A DNA stretch of 64,000 bases from SCGC-AG-212-J23 sp036406675. Its GTDB lineage: Bacteria; Pseudomonadota; Gammaproteobacteria; Burkholderiales; SG8-39. The notes beneath the pieces were generated by a model. That model saw only the letters and a program-made list of their open reading frames with translations, had not been told where the DNA came from and did no database searches. Location: the NCBI GenBank assembly GCA_036406675.1, contig DASXAO010000047.1, positions 12,068-76,067 on the forward strand, given 5' to 3'. The position numbers and the translations under genes were made by a program. Shown one piece after another: positions 23,180 through 34,376 of this stretch. The number at the start of each line of letters is the position of its first letter. Position 1 is the stretch's first letter.

Positions 23180-24157
23180 ATGCTCGCCTACGTCGTGCGC
23201 CGCGTGCTGTACGCGATTCCGATCCTGATCGGGGTCAACCTGGTCACGTTCCTGCTGTTCTTCGTGGTGAACACGCCCGACGACATGGCGCGCATGCAGC
23301 TCGGCGCCAAGCGGGTGACCCCCGAGGCGATCGAGAAGTGGAAGGCGGAGCGCGGATACGACAGGCCCCTGCTGTGGAATTCCCAGGGGAAAGGGGCCGG
23401 GGCGCTGACCGACACCATCTTCTTCCAGAAATCGGTGCGCCTCTTCGCCTTCGACTTCGGCGCCGCCGAAGATCAGCGCAACATCGCGAGCGAGATCCGC
23501 GCGCGCATGTGGCCGAGCCTGGCGCTCGCCGTCCCGGTGATGCTGGTGGGGCTCGCCGTAAACATCACCTTCGCCCTCTTCATGGCGTTCTTCCGCGCCA
23601 CCTACCTCGACTTCTGGGGCGTGGTGCTGTGCGTGGCGATGATGTCGATCTCGACGCTCTTCTACATCATCGGCGGGCAGTACGTCGCCTCGAAGCTCTG
23701 GCACCTGGTGCCGATTTCCGGCTACGACGGCGGCTTCGACGCGGCCCGGTTCCTCGCCCTGCCGGTGCTGATCGGCGTGATCGGCGGCATCGGCTCGGGC
23801 GGGCGCTGGTACCGCACCCTGTTCCTCGAGGAGATGGGGCGCGACTACGTGCGCACCGCGCGCGCCAAGGGGCTGGCGGAGTCCGCGGTCCTGTTCCGCC
23901 ACGTGCTGAAGAACGCGATGATCCCGATCCTCACCGGCGTGGTGGTGGTGATCCCGCTGCTCTTCATGGGCAGCCTGCTGTCGGAGTCGTTCTTCGGCAT
24001 CCCGGGCCTGGGCAGCTACACCATCGACGCGATCCAGGCGCAGGACTTCTCGGTGGTGCGCTCGATGGTGTTCATCGGATCGGTGCTCTACATCCTGGGT
24101 CTGCTGCTGACCGATCTCTCCTACACGCTGGTCGACCCGCGGATCAAGCTGCAGTAG
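23180..24157 (+). CDS. ABC transporter permease, YejB-like
   Basis: 325 residues. Opens with MLAYVVRRVLYAIPILIGVN, typical of DppB/YejB permeases. Six helices, with the EAA loop ARAKGLAESAVLFRHVLKNAMIPI that docks the ATPase. The start codon directly follows a palindromic repeat and has no clear Shine-Dalgarno sequence, so translation may depend on the upstream receptor gene. Next gene starts at zero spacing. Confidence 0.9.
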   Translation: MLAYVVRRVLYAIPILIGVNLVTFLLFFVVNTPDDMARMQLGAKRVTPEAIEKWKAERGYDRPLLWNSQGKGAGALTDTIFFQKSVRLFAFDFGAAEDQRNIASEIRARMWPSLALAVPVMLVGLAVNITFALFMAFFRATYLDFWGVVLCVAMMSISTLFYIIGGQYVASKLWHLVPISGYDGGFDAARFLALPVLIGVIGGIGSGGRWYRTLFLEEMGRDYVRTARAKGLAESAVLFRHVLKNAMIPILTGVVVVIPLLFMGSLLSESFFGIPGLGSYTIDAIQAQDFSVVRSMVFIGSVLYILGLLLTDLSYTLVDPRIKLQ

Positions 24158-25509
24158 ATGCTCTCGCCGCTGCCGACCGATTTCCTGCTGTGGCTGCTGG
24201 TCGGCGCCGCGGCGCTCTACGCCTGGTACTGCGGCCGCAGGCCGCATCTCGCCGCGCCGTGGAAGCGCGTGTTCCAGTCGCGAGCCGCGGTGGTTTCGGC
24301 GGTGATCCTCGCCGGCTACCTGCTGATCGGCTTCACCGACTCGCTGCACTACCGGCCGCGGCTCGCGCAGTCCGGAACCGACGTCACCTACTCGCCGGAA
24401 GTCCTGTCGGTTCTCGACCTCGCGCTTTCGCCGCTGCGCCAGCGGCGCGAGCGCACCTATTCCGCGCCGCTCGCGACGCGCCTGTACTCCAAGGAGCAGA
24501 TGCAGGTCGACGGCAAGACGGTGCGCGACTTCCCGCGGCTCGCCTACGGCGGCGCGCACCTGAAGGACGAAGCCGACCGGGCCGGCGACGTGGCGCTGCG
24601 CATCGGATTGGGGTTGCTGTGCACCGGTTTTCTCTCCTTTCTCATTGTGTTTCTTGTCAGAAGATTGAAGCGCGCAAGCCCCGAAGTCCCCTGGCAGGCG
24701 GCGGGCGTCACGTTCGGCGTGCTCGCCGCCATTGCGCTGCCGGTCGCGTTCCTCGCCGGCGGCTACCATGTCCTCGGCACCGACAAGGTCGGCCAGGACG
24801 TGCTCTACCAGGCGCTGAAATCGATCCGCATCAGCCTGATCATCGGCACCGTGACCACGCTGGTGCTGCTGCCGGTCGGGGCGGCCCTCGGCATCATGGC
24901 GGGCTACTTCAAGGGGTGGGTCGACGACGCGATCCAGTACCTCTACACCACCCTCAACTCGATCCCGGGCGTGCTGTTGATCGCCGCCGCGGTGCTCATG
25001 ATGCAGGTGGTGATCGACCGGTACTCGGATCTCTTTCCGACCGCGGCGCTGCGCGCCGACGTGCGCCTGCTCGTGCTGTGCGCGATCCTCGGGCTCACCA
25101 GCTGGACCGGCCTCGCGCGCCTCCTGCGCGGCGAATCGCTCAAGCTTTCCCAGCTCGAGTACATCCAGGCGGCGCACGCCTTCGGCGTGCGCGATTCGCG
25201 CGTCCTCACGCGCCACATCCTGCCCAACGTCGCGCACATCGTGATCATCGCGACGGTGATGGACTTTTCCGGCTTCGTGCTCGCCGAGGCGGTGCTGTCG
25301 TACGTCGGCGTGGGGGTCGATCCCGCCACCACCAGCTTCGGCACGATGATCAACGCCGCGCGCCTGGAGATGGGCCGCGAGCCGATCGTCTGGTGGTCGC
25401 TCGCCGCGGCGTTCGTGTTCATGTTCGCGCTGGTGCTGGCGGCGAACCTCTTCGCCGACGCCGTGCGCGACGGCTTCGATCCGCGGGTGCGCATGGGTTT
25501 CGTCCCGGC

Positions 25510-25513
<4 letters not shown>
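24158..25513 (+). CDS. ABC transporter permease, YejE-like, long form
   Basis: 451 residues, about 100 longer than E. coli YejE (341). The extra part is N-terminal: one or two additional helices (FLLWLLVGAAALYAWY) and a periplasmic loop before the standard core, which contains VLGTDKVGQDVLYQALKSIRIS and the EAA loop AHAFGVRDSRVLTRHILPN. Starts immediately at the stop of the YejB-like gene and overlaps the ATPase gene by 4 bp. Confidence 0.88.
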
Positions 25514-27321
<1,808 letters not shown>

Positions 27322-27331
27322 AGTAAGCAGC

Positions 27332-28852
27332 CTAACGTACTGCTTGTTTGTAAGTTTTGGCCTTTGCCTTTGCTCGCTTGGTCTTCTTGGCTGACGCGCG
27401 CACTTCCACCGCGACCTTCGTCCCGGGCGCGAACCGCACGCCGGCGTTCCAGCGCTTCATGTCTTCCACCGCGACGCCGTAGCGCTTCGCGATCGAGGTC
27501 AGCGTCTCGCCCGGCTTCACGGTGTGGTAGATGCGGCGCGTGACGACCGGGATGGGCGGCGCGTACATGAGCGGGAGCTTGTGAGTCTCCACCGCCGCCG
27601 CGGCCGGGCTCGAAGGCACCACCAGGAGATTCGGCACGATGCGCGTGCGCGGCGCGATGCCGTTCACCTCCTTCAGCTGTCCGACCGACATGCCGGACTT
27701 CTTCGCGATCGACTCGAAGGTGTCGCCTTTCTTCGGGTGGTAGGTCTTCCACGACACCAGCGCTCCGGCGTTGTATTTCTCCAGGTTGTCGTGGAAGACG
27801 TCGACCTTGTCGGCCGGCAGCACGATCCGCGGGGTGACCGCGGCGCGGATGATCGGCCGGCTGAAGCCGGGATTGAGCGCGATGAACTCCTCGACCGGCA
27901 TCTCGGCGAGCTTGGCGGCGAGCCGCACGTCGATGTCGCGCAGCTTGGTGACGGTGGCGAAGTAGGGCTGGTTCGGGATCGGGTCGAGCGTGATGCCGAG
28001 GGGTCCCGGGTTGGCGATGATGTTCTTCAGCGCCTGCAGCTTCGGCACGTACTGCCGCGTCTCGGCAGGCATCTTCAGGCTGGCGTAGTCGGTGGGCTTG
28101 CCGGCCTTGCGGTTCTGCGCGATGGCGCGCGCGACCGCGCCCTCGCCCCAGTTGTACGAGGCGAGGGCGAGATGCCAGTCGCCGTGCATCTCGTAGAGGA
28201 AGGTGAGGTAGTCGAGCGCCGCCTTGGTCGACTCGACGATGTCGCGCCGGCCGTCGTACCACCAGTTCTGCTGCAGCTCGAAGCGCCGGCCGGTGCCGGG
28301 AATGAACTGCCACAGCCCGGAGGCGTGGGCTCGCGAGTACGCCATCGGGTTGAACGCGCTCTCGACCATCGGCAGCAGCGCAAGCTCGGTGGGAAGGTTG
28401 CGCTTCTCGAGCTCGTCGACGATGTGGTAGAGGTAGATGCGGCTGCGGTCGAACATGCGCTGGAGGTATTCGGGGCGCGAGGCGTAGTAGGCCGTCTGCT
28501 TGCGCACCAGGTCGTTGTCGAGGTCGGGCATGGCGAAGCCCTGGCGCACGCGCTGCCAGAGATCGTCGGCCTGCGCGGTGCGGTCGACCTTGCGCACCCC
28601 GCGCAGCGGCTCGGCGATCTCGTGGCGCTCGCCCTCGAACGGCGGCAGCTTCGCCGTGTCGAGCACGCCGCTCCCCGCTGCCGGCTGGGCTGGCTGGACT
28701 GGGGCGGGCTTGGGATTCGCGGCTGGAGGCTGGGCGGACGGCTGGGACGCGGCGGGGATGTTTTGCGGCTTGGGCTCGGGCGGCGGGGGCGGCGTGCTGG
28801 CGCAGGCCTGGACCAGCAGGGCCGCGGCGGCCGCGAACGCGCGCTTCGTCAT
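27332..28852 (-). CDS. MltD-like membrane-bound lytic transglycosylase, copy 3 of tandem
   Basis: 506 residues. A lipoprotein signal (lipobox VQAC) and a Pro-rich linker precede an SLT goose-lysozyme-like domain with the catalytic glutamate in LLPMVESAFNPMAYSRAHASG. Two LysM domains at the C-terminus (YHPKKGDTFESIAKKSG and YHTVKPGETLTSIAKRYG) anchor it to peptidoglycan. A Lys/Ala-rich tail ends the protein. It cleaves glycan strands with 1,6-anhydro ends. Its ATG overlaps the previous paralog's stop by 4 bp. Confidence 0.9.
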   Translation of the reverse strand: MTKRAFAAAAALLVQACASTPPPPPEPKPQNIPAASQPSAQPPAANPKPAPVQPAQPAAGSGVLDTAKLPPFEGERHEIAEPLRGVRKVDRTAQADDLWQRVRQGFAMPDLDNDLVRKQTAYYASRPEYLQRMFDRSRIYLYHIVDELEKRNLPTELALLPMVESAFNPMAYSRAHASGLWQFIPGTGRRFELQQNWWYDGRRDIVESTKAALDYLTFLYEMHGDWHLALASYNWGEGAVARAIAQNRKAGKPTDYASLKMPAETRQYVPKLQALKNIIANPGPLGITLDPIPNQPYFATVTKLRDIDVRLAAKLAEMPVEEFIALNPGFSRPIIRAAVTPRIVLPADKVDVFHDNLEKYNAGALVSWKTYHPKKGDTFESIAKKSGMSVGQLKEVNGIAPRTRIVPNLLVVPSSPAAAAVETHKLPLMYAPPIPVVTRRIYHTVKPGETLTSIAKRYGVAVEDMKRWNAGVRFAPGTKVAVEVRASAKKTKRAKAKAKTYKQAVR

Positions 28853-30339
28853 CCCGCTCTTATGTAGATTTTCTGGTTGATCCGCAATAGCCCCACTCCG
28901 TGATTCCAGCGTTTGAGGTCCGATACTCTAACGTGGTAGCGCTTCGCGATGCCACTGAGGGTGTCGCCTGGCCTGACGCGGTGCACATGGCGGACTTCGC
29001 CGACCGGCGGCGCGTACATGATGGGCAGCTTTGCGCTTACCGCGGCGGCCTCCGCCTCGGTCGGCACCACCATCTGTTGCGGCACGCGGGACGAATGGGT
29101 GTCGATGCCGTTCACGCGCTTGAGCTCGGCCACCGACAGGCCGAACTTGTCCGCGATCCTGGCGAGGGTCTCGCCCTTTTCCGGGTGATAGGTCTCCCAG
29201 GACACGAGCGACGCGGGGTCCTGCTTGGAGAGGTTGTCGTGGAACAGCGCGACCTTGTCCGCGGGCAGGACGATGCGCGTACCCTCGTTGCGGATGAAGG
29301 GCCGGCTCAGGCCCGGATTGAGCGCGATGAAGTCCTCGACCGGCATTTCCGCAAGGCGCGCCGCGAGCGCGACGTCGACCGCGAGCGGCTCGGTGAGCAC
29401 GGTGAAGTACGGCTCGTTCGGAATCGGCGCGAGCTCGATGCCGTACTTCGCGGGGTCCGAGATGATGTTCTTGAGCGCCTGCAGCTTCGGCACGTACTGG
29501 CGCGTCTCCTTCGGCATCTTCAGGTGCGAGTAGTCGGTGGGCTTGCGTGCCTTGCGGTTCTTCGCCACCGCGCGGCTCACGGCGTTCTCGCCCCAGTTGT
29601 AGGAGGCGAGCGCGAGCTGCCAGTCGCCGTGGATCTTGTACAGCTTCGTCAGGTAGTCGAGCGCGGCGTCGGTGGAATCGACGATGTCGCGCCGGCCGTC
29701 GTACCACCAGTTCTGCTGCAGCTCGAAGCGCTTGCCGGTGCCGGGAATGAACTGCCACAGCCCCGAGGCGTGCGCGCGCGAATAGGCCATCGGGTTGAAC
29801 GCGCTCTCCACCATCGGCAGCAGCGCGAGCTCCATGGGCAGCCCGCGGCGCTCGATCTCGTCGACGATGTGATAGAGATACAGCCGGCTGCGGTCGAAGA
29901 TGCGCTGGAGGTACTCGGGGCGCGCCTTGTAGTAGGCCACGTGCTTGCGCACCAGGTCGTTGTTCAGGTCGGGCATCGCGAATCCCTGGCGCACGCGCTG
30001 CCAGACGTCCTGCGGGCCGGCCGCGGCATCGACCTGCTTGATGCTCGCCAGCGGGTCCTTGACTTCCCGGCGCTCGCCGTCGAAGGGCGCGAGCTTCGCC
30101 GTCTCGAGGACCGGTGCCTGCGGCGCGGGGACCTGCGCCTGCGCCGGGGCCGGCGCAGGCGGCGCCTGCGGCTCTGCCGGCTTGACCGCGCTCGCAGCCG
30201 GCGCCTGGGGGGCGACCGACGCGGCCGGCGCCGGCGCAGCCATGGGCTGCGCAGGCGGCTGCGGCTCGGTAGCGGGCGGCGCGCTGGCGCACGCCTGCAC
30301 CAATGCCGCCGCGATGATGGTCAGCAAACGCCTCGTCAT
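28849..30339 (-). CDS. MltD-like membrane-bound lytic transglycosylase, copy 2 of tandem
   Basis: 496 residues. Same plan as its neighbour: lipobox VQAC, Pro/Ala-rich linker (about 22-85), SLT domain with LLPMVESAFNP, then two LysM domains (YHPEKGETLARIADKFG and VHRVRPGDTLSGIAKRYH). Closely similar to copy 3 across the catalytic domain, so one arose from the other, but the linkers differ completely. Overlaps both neighbours by 4 bp, so all three enzymes are made from one transcript. Confidence 0.9.
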   Translation of the reverse strand: MTRRLLTIIAAALVQACASAPPATEPQPPAQPMAAPAPAASVAPQAPAASAVKPAEPQAPPAPAPAQAQVPAPQAPVLETAKLAPFDGERREVKDPLASIKQVDAAAGPQDVWQRVRQGFAMPDLNNDLVRKHVAYYKARPEYLQRIFDRSRLYLYHIVDEIERRGLPMELALLPMVESAFNPMAYSRAHASGLWQFIPGTGKRFELQQNWWYDGRRDIVDSTDAALDYLTKLYKIHGDWQLALASYNWGENAVSRAVAKNRKARKPTDYSHLKMPKETRQYVPKLQALKNIISDPAKYGIELAPIPNEPYFTVLTEPLAVDVALAARLAEMPVEDFIALNPGLSRPFIRNEGTRIVLPADKVALFHDNLSKQDPASLVSWETYHPEKGETLARIADKFGLSVAELKRVNGIDTHSSRVPQQMVVPTEAEAAAVSAKLPIMYAPPVGEVRHVHRVRPGDTLSGIAKRYHVRVSDLKRWNHGVGLLRINQKIYIRAG

Positions 30340-31538
30340 CGAGCTTCCAGGTAGATGTTCTGGCCTATCTGCAGCACGTCGGCGCCGGGGTTCCAGCGCC
30401 TGAGGTCCGCAAGGCGCACATCGTAGCGCCTCGCGATGGCGCTTAATGTGTCGCCTGGCTCAACGCGATGCATATGCGGCACGTTGACCTTCGGGGCGCG
30501 CGTTCCTCCGGCGGCGGCGCCCGCCCGTCGGTCCAGCTTGGCGAGGTTTTCGTGAAAAATTGCCACTTTTTCGGAAGGCAGCACGATGCGCAGGCCCTTC
30601 GGCGAGCGCACCAGCGGCCGGCTGAAGCCGGGGTTGAGCGCCTTGAATTCCTTCACCGGCATCTCGGCGAGCTTCGCCGCGAGCGCGACGTCGAGCTCGG
30701 GCCGCCCGGTGAGGACGGTGGTGAAGTAGCGCTCGTTCGGAATCGGGGCGAGGTCGATGCCGTACTTCGAGGGCTCGGCGATGATATTCTTCAGCGCCTG
30801 GAGCTTCGGCACGTAGTTGCGCGTCTCGGCCGGCATCTTGAGGCTGGCGTAGTCGGTGGGCTTGCCCGCCTTGCGGTTGCGCGCGATCGCGCGCCCCACG
30901 GCGTTCTCGCCCCAGTTGTAGGAGGCGAGCACGAGCTGCCAGTCGCCGTAGCGCTGGTACAGCGCGGTGAGATAGTCGAGCGCGGCGTCGGTGGAGTCGA
31001 CGATGTCGCGGCGGCCGTCGTACCAGGAGTTCTGCTTGAGGTCGAAGCGCTTGCCCGTGCCGGGAACGAACTGCCACAGGCCGGAGGCGTGCCTGGGCGA
31101 GCGGGCCATCGGGTTGAACTGGCTTTCGACCATCGGCAGCAGCGCGAGCTCGGTCGGCAGGCCGCGCTTCTCGATCTCCTCCACGATGTGATAGAGGTAA
31201 ATGCGGCTGCGGTCGAACATGCGCTGCAATTCGCTGCTCGCCGCGTACTCGCGCGTCCTGCGGCGCACGAGCGCGTTGTCGAGGTCCGGCATGGCGAACC
31301 CCTTGCGGATGCGCGCCCAAAGGTCCTTCTGGGGGTCCGGCTTCCCGGCATCCGTGGGCCGGGTCACGAGATCGACCTTGGTGATGCCGCGCAGCGGCTC
31401 GACCACCACGCGATGCTCCCCCTCGAAGGGTGGCAGCCTGGCCGCCTCCGGCGCCTGCTCCGGAGCGGGCGGCCACGTGCCCGCGCACCCTTGCAGGAGC
31501 GCGGCCGTCATGAACCCCACCAGGCTGGCTTTGCGCAT
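30336..31538 (-). CDS. mltD: MltD-like membrane-bound lytic transglycosylase, copy 1 of tandem
   Basis: 400 residues from the ATG that gives a lipoprotein signal (VGFMTAALLQGC). The shortest of the three: short linker, SLT domain (LLPMVESQFNPMARSPRHASG), and a single LysM (MHRVEPGDTLSAIARRYD). It is first in the operon and next to the methyltransferase, rnhA and dnaQ genes, the same neighbours mltD has in E. coli, so it may be the ancestral copy. Longer start choices run into the divergent gene and lack a signal peptide. Confidence 0.88.
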   Translation of the reverse strand: MRKASLVGFMTAALLQGCAGTWPPAPEQAPEAARLPPFEGEHRVVVEPLRGITKVDLVTRPTDAGKPDPQKDLWARIRKGFAMPDLDNALVRRRTREYAASSELQRMFDRSRIYLYHIVEEIEKRGLPTELALLPMVESQFNPMARSPRHASGLWQFVPGTGKRFDLKQNSWYDGRRDIVDSTDAALDYLTALYQRYGDWQLVLASYNWGENAVGRAIARNRKAGKPTDYASLKMPAETRNYVPKLQALKNIIAEPSKYGIDLAPIPNERYFTTVLTGRPELDVALAAKLAEMPVKEFKALNPGFSRPLVRSPKGLRIVLPSEKVAIFHENLAKLDRRAGAAAGGTRAPKVNVPHMHRVEPGDTLSAIARRYDVRLADLRRWNPGADVLQIGQNIYLEAR

Positions 31539-31672
31539 GCGGCTCCGGACGTAAAAAGCGAACGCAGCTTCGCTGGCCCATAATAGGGGCCGGCCGGGGT
31601 TCCGGCCGGTTCGAACGGCGCTGCGACAATGGTCCGAACGGCCTTGGTTGGTTAAACGGAACTTGCTGGAGC
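31539..31672. other. divergent promoter region, mltD operon / methyltransferase-rnhA-dnaQ
   Basis: 134 bp holding a GC-rich hairpin (CCGGCC..GGCCGG near 31590-31612). It carries the promoters of both divergent operons; I cannot fix -35/-10 boxes. Confidence 0.4.
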
Positions 31673-32455
31673 ATGGATCGCCCGTCTTTTGTTCAGAACG
31701 GCGCGCAAAAGTATAACGGCGCGCGCTCTTCGCTCTCCGAGTGGCTTTCCACGCCACAGGGAGCGTATGTGCTGGACTGGGAGCGCGCGCAGTTCGACAG
31801 CGCCGTAGAGGACGTCTTCGGGTTCCGCGCGGTGCAGATCGGCCTGCCCGAGGTCGATTTTCTGCGAATGAACCGCATTCCGTTCCGTTTCTCGCTCGCG
31901 CTCGAGCCGGGGGCGTCGCTCGCCGCCGATCCCTTGCAGCTGCCGCTCGCGTCGCAAAGCGTCGACCTGGTGGTGCTGCCGCACGTGCTGGAAAGCCACG
32001 ACCATCCGCACGAGGTGCTGCGCGAGACCGAGCGCGTGCTGATACCCGACGGGCAGGTGGTGATCGCGGGCTTCAACACCGGGTCGCTGTGGCGGCTGCG
32101 GCAGATGTTTTCCGGGCGCCACCGCTCGGCGCCCTGGGACCTGAAGTTCATCGGGCTCCTGCGCCTGCGCGACTGGCTGCGCGTGCTCGGCTTCGAGCTG
32201 AACGGCGGCAAGTTCGGCTGCTACGCGCCGCCGTTCGGCGAGAAGCTGTGGCTCGAGCGCTTCGGCTTCATGGAGCAGGCGGGCGCGCGCTGGTGGCCGA
32301 TCGCGGGTGGTATCTACGTGGTGCGCGCGGTGAAGCGCACGCTCGGCATGCGCGTCATTACGCCTACTTGGCGCCAGGAGAGGGCGCGCCGTCGGGCGCT
32401 TTCCCCGATACCGCAAAAAACCAACGGTCACGCCAAGCACCGGCATGACCGATGA
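31673..32455 (+). CDS. SAM-dependent methyltransferase-like protein (YafS type)
   Basis: 260 residues. A type-11 methyltransferase core is visible after an unusual N-terminal part: LPLASQSVDLVVLPHVLESHDHPHEVLRETERVLIPDGQVVIAGFN. It corresponds by position (between mltD and rnhA) to yafS of E. coli, whose substrate is not settled. The glycine-rich SAM loop is poorly conserved (EDVFGFRAVQIG). Overlaps rnhA by 11 bp. Confidence 0.8.
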   Translation: MDRPSFVQNGAQKYNGARSSLSEWLSTPQGAYVLDWERAQFDSAVEDVFGFRAVQIGLPEVDFLRMNRIPFRFSLALEPGASLAADPLQLPLASQSVDLVVLPHVLESHDHPHEVLRETERVLIPDGQVVIAGFNTGSLWRLRQMFSGRHRSAPWDLKFIGLLRLRDWLRVLGFELNGGKFGCYAPPFGEKLWLERFGFMEQAGARWWPIAGGIYVVRAVKRTLGMRVITPTWRQERARRRALSPIPQKTNGHAKHRHDR

Positions 32456-32882
32456 GGTCGTCGAGATCTACAGCGACGGCGCCTGCCGCGGCAACCCCGG
32501 CCCCGGCGGATGGGGTGCGCTGCTGCGGGCAAAGGGGGCCGAGAAGGAGCTCTGGGGAGGCGAGGCGCAGACGACCAACAACCGGATGGAGCTCACCGCG
32601 GTGATCCGCGCGCTCGACGCGCTCAGGCGCCCGAGCAAGGTCCGCCTCTACACCGACTCGCTCTACGTAATGAAGGGCATCTCGGAGTGGATCGCGAGCT
32701 GGAAGCGGCGCGGCTGGCTCACCGCGGACAAGAAGCCGGTGAAGAACGAGGACCTCTGGCGCGAGCTCGAGCGGGCGGCCTCGCGCCACGAGATAGAATG
32801 GCACTGGGTGAAGGGCCACGCCGGCCACCCGGAAAACGAGCGGGCGGACAGACTCGCGAATAAAGGAATACCGATAACTTGA
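32445..32882 (+). CDS. rnhA: ribonuclease HI
   Basis: 145 residues. Degrades RNA in RNA-DNA hybrids. All catalytic residues are present, one position later than in E. coli: D11 (YSDGACRGNPGPGG), E49 (NRMELTA), D71 (YTDSLYV), H125 (KGHAGH) and D135 (NERADRLA). Stop overlaps the dnaQ start. Confidence 0.97.
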   Translation: MTDEVVEIYSDGACRGNPGPGGWGALLRAKGAEKELWGGEAQTTNNRMELTAVIRALDALRRPSKVRLYTDSLYVMKGISEWIASWKRRGWLTADKKPVKNEDLWRELERAASRHEIEWHWVKGHAGHPENERADRLANKGIPIT

Positions 32883-33586
32883 GACAAATCGTCCTCGACA
32901 CCGAGACCACCGGGCTGGACGCGAAAAACGGCGACCGCATCATCGAAATCGGCTGCGTGGAGGTCCTGAGCCGCAGGATCAGCGACTTGCACTTCCATCA
33001 CTATCTGAACCCGGAGCGCGAGGTGGACGCTGGGGCGACCCGCATCCACGGCAAGACCCTCGAGGACCTTGCCTCGAAGCCGAAATTCGCGGCCGTCGCG
33101 CGCGAGTTCGTCGACTATGTCCGCGGCGCCGAGCTCATCATCCACAACGCCGACTTCGACGTCGAGTTCCTCGACATGGAGCTCGGCCGCGCCGGCCTCG
33201 GCCGGCTCGCCGACCACGTCGCCGGGGTGACCGACTCGCTCGCCTTCGCGAAGGAGCTGCACCCCGGGCGGAAGAATTCGCTCGACGCGCTCTGCGAGCG
33301 CTACAGCGTCGACCACGCGAACCGCACGCTGCACGGGGCGCTGCTCGACGCCCGCCTGCTCGCGGAGTGCTACCTCGCGATGACGCGCGGGCAGGAGAGC
33401 CTGGTGATGGAGCTCGAGGCGCCGGCCGCCGCGGCGGCGGCGGCCGCAGGCCTGATCCTGGACGTCTCGAAGCTCATCGTGCAGCGCGCGAGCCCCGAAG
33501 AGCTCGCCGCGCACGAGAGCTATCTCGACGCGCTGGAGAAGGACGCGAAGGGCCCGAGCGTGTGGCGCCGGCTCCTAGCCGCCTGA
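32879..33586 (+). CDS. dnaQ: DNA polymerase III epsilon subunit (3'-5' proofreading exonuclease)
   Basis: 235 residues, TTG start overlapping the rnhA stop (TTGA). Exo I is DTETTG (D7, E9), Exo II is HNADFDVEFL, and Exo III is LHGALLDARLLAECY. The C-terminal segment (ESYLDALEKD..SVWRRL) matches the alpha-subunit-binding tail. It proofreads within the replicase. The rnhA-dnaQ pair is conserved across proteobacteria. Its 3' end overlaps a convergent gene by 12 bp. Confidence 0.96.
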   Translation: MRQIVLDTETTGLDAKNGDRIIEIGCVEVLSRRISDLHFHHYLNPEREVDAGATRIHGKTLEDLASKPKFAAVAREFVDYVRGAELIIHNADFDVEFLDMELGRAGLGRLADHVAGVTDSLAFAKELHPGRKNSLDALCERYSVDHANRTLHGALLDARLLAECYLAMTRGQESLVMELEAPAAAAAAAAGLILDVSKLIVQRASPEELAAHESYLDALEKDAKGPSVWRRLLAA

Positions 33587-34252
33587 GCTGAAAATCGGGG
33601 TCTGACCCCGATTCTTCTGCGGGGCCTGCGGCAGCCACTCGGAATCTATGAGCGCACGGCGCGCGCTCGGCAGCGTCACCTGGTAGTCGATGAGGTAGAC
33701 GGCGAGATCGTCGCCGTGGTCGTCCAGGTGCTTCTGCTCCAGCACGTGCACGAACGAGCGCTCGAGCTTCGGCGCGCGTGCGTTGCTTGCCTTGACGAAG
33801 AGCTCGAAGTAGTGGCGCCCGGTCGCAATCGCGAAGGGCGCCGCGCGCGCCCGCTCGGCGACGTCGAACAGGATGAACTTGGAGAGCGAGCGCCGCGCGT
33901 CGAGCGCGAAGCCGGTGAACGGCTCGATGCAGTCCTCGCTCAGGCAGCGGCGGGCATGAATGAAGCGCTGCATGTCGACCTCGGCCACCGGCGACAGGAG
34001 CACCGGATGGTCCGCCTGCGCTTCGGGCGTCACGCGCAGCGCGACCCACTCGATGACGCCGCCGGCGTGGCCGCCGTTGGAGAAGTGCAGCGGAAGGAGC
34101 AGGCGCACGCGGCCGCTTGGCCGGGACTCGCGCGGCAGGATCACGTCGCCGCCCACGATCTCGGGACAGAACTCGAGCTTGCGCATCCTCAGCGCCGTCA
34201 GGCCGGCCACGGCGAGCGCGACGATCGAGAGCGCGAGCGCGACGAACTCCAT
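33575..34252 (-). CDS. membrane-anchored protein of unknown function
   Basis: 225 residues. One N-terminal helix (EFVALALSIVALAVAGLTAL) and a soluble domain with beta-rich character (RVRLLLPLHFSNGGHAGGVIEWVALRV). Two cysteines in RRCLSEDC could form a disulfide. I do not recognise the family. The last residues (QTPIF..) are encoded by the palindromic repeat at 33592-33613, and the stop lies inside the end of dnaQ, so the original C-terminus was probably shorter. Confidence 0.6.
   Translation of the reverse strand: MEFVALALSIVALAVAGLTALRMRKLEFCPEIVGGDVILPRESRPSGRVRLLLPLHFSNGGHAGGVIEWVALRVTPEAQADHPVLLSPVAEVDMQRFIHARRCLSEDCIEPFTGFALDARRSLSKFILFDVAERARAAPFAIATGRHYFELFVKASNARAPKLERSFVHVLEQKHLDDHGDDLAVYLIDYQVTLPSARRALIDSEWLPQAPQKNRGQTPIFSSGG
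33592..33613. repeat. single GGGGTCTGACCCC palindromic repeat
   Basis: Perfect 10-bp arms around one T (33593-33602, 33604-33613). Same core and flanks as the copies at 23.1 kb, here as a single unit between two convergent genes. Confidence 0.85.
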
Positions 34253-34376
34253 GGCGGCTATTTCAGTCTAGTCGGCGTAACGCGTCCACCTCCGCTGCGC
34301 TGCGTTCGGCCTATGCCCCGACGCCTTCGGCGTCATATTTTGGAGGTCGTTGGGGGCCGAACGCTATACTGCGGGC
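34253..34376. promoter_or_regulatory. divergent promoter region of the acyl-CoA synthetase operon
   Basis: 124 bp. Contains the small hairpin GACGCC-TTC-GGCGTC (34320-34334) and a TATACT box about 8 bp before the start codon that could be a -10 element of a nearly leaderless transcript. No clear -35 was found. Confidence 0.35.
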
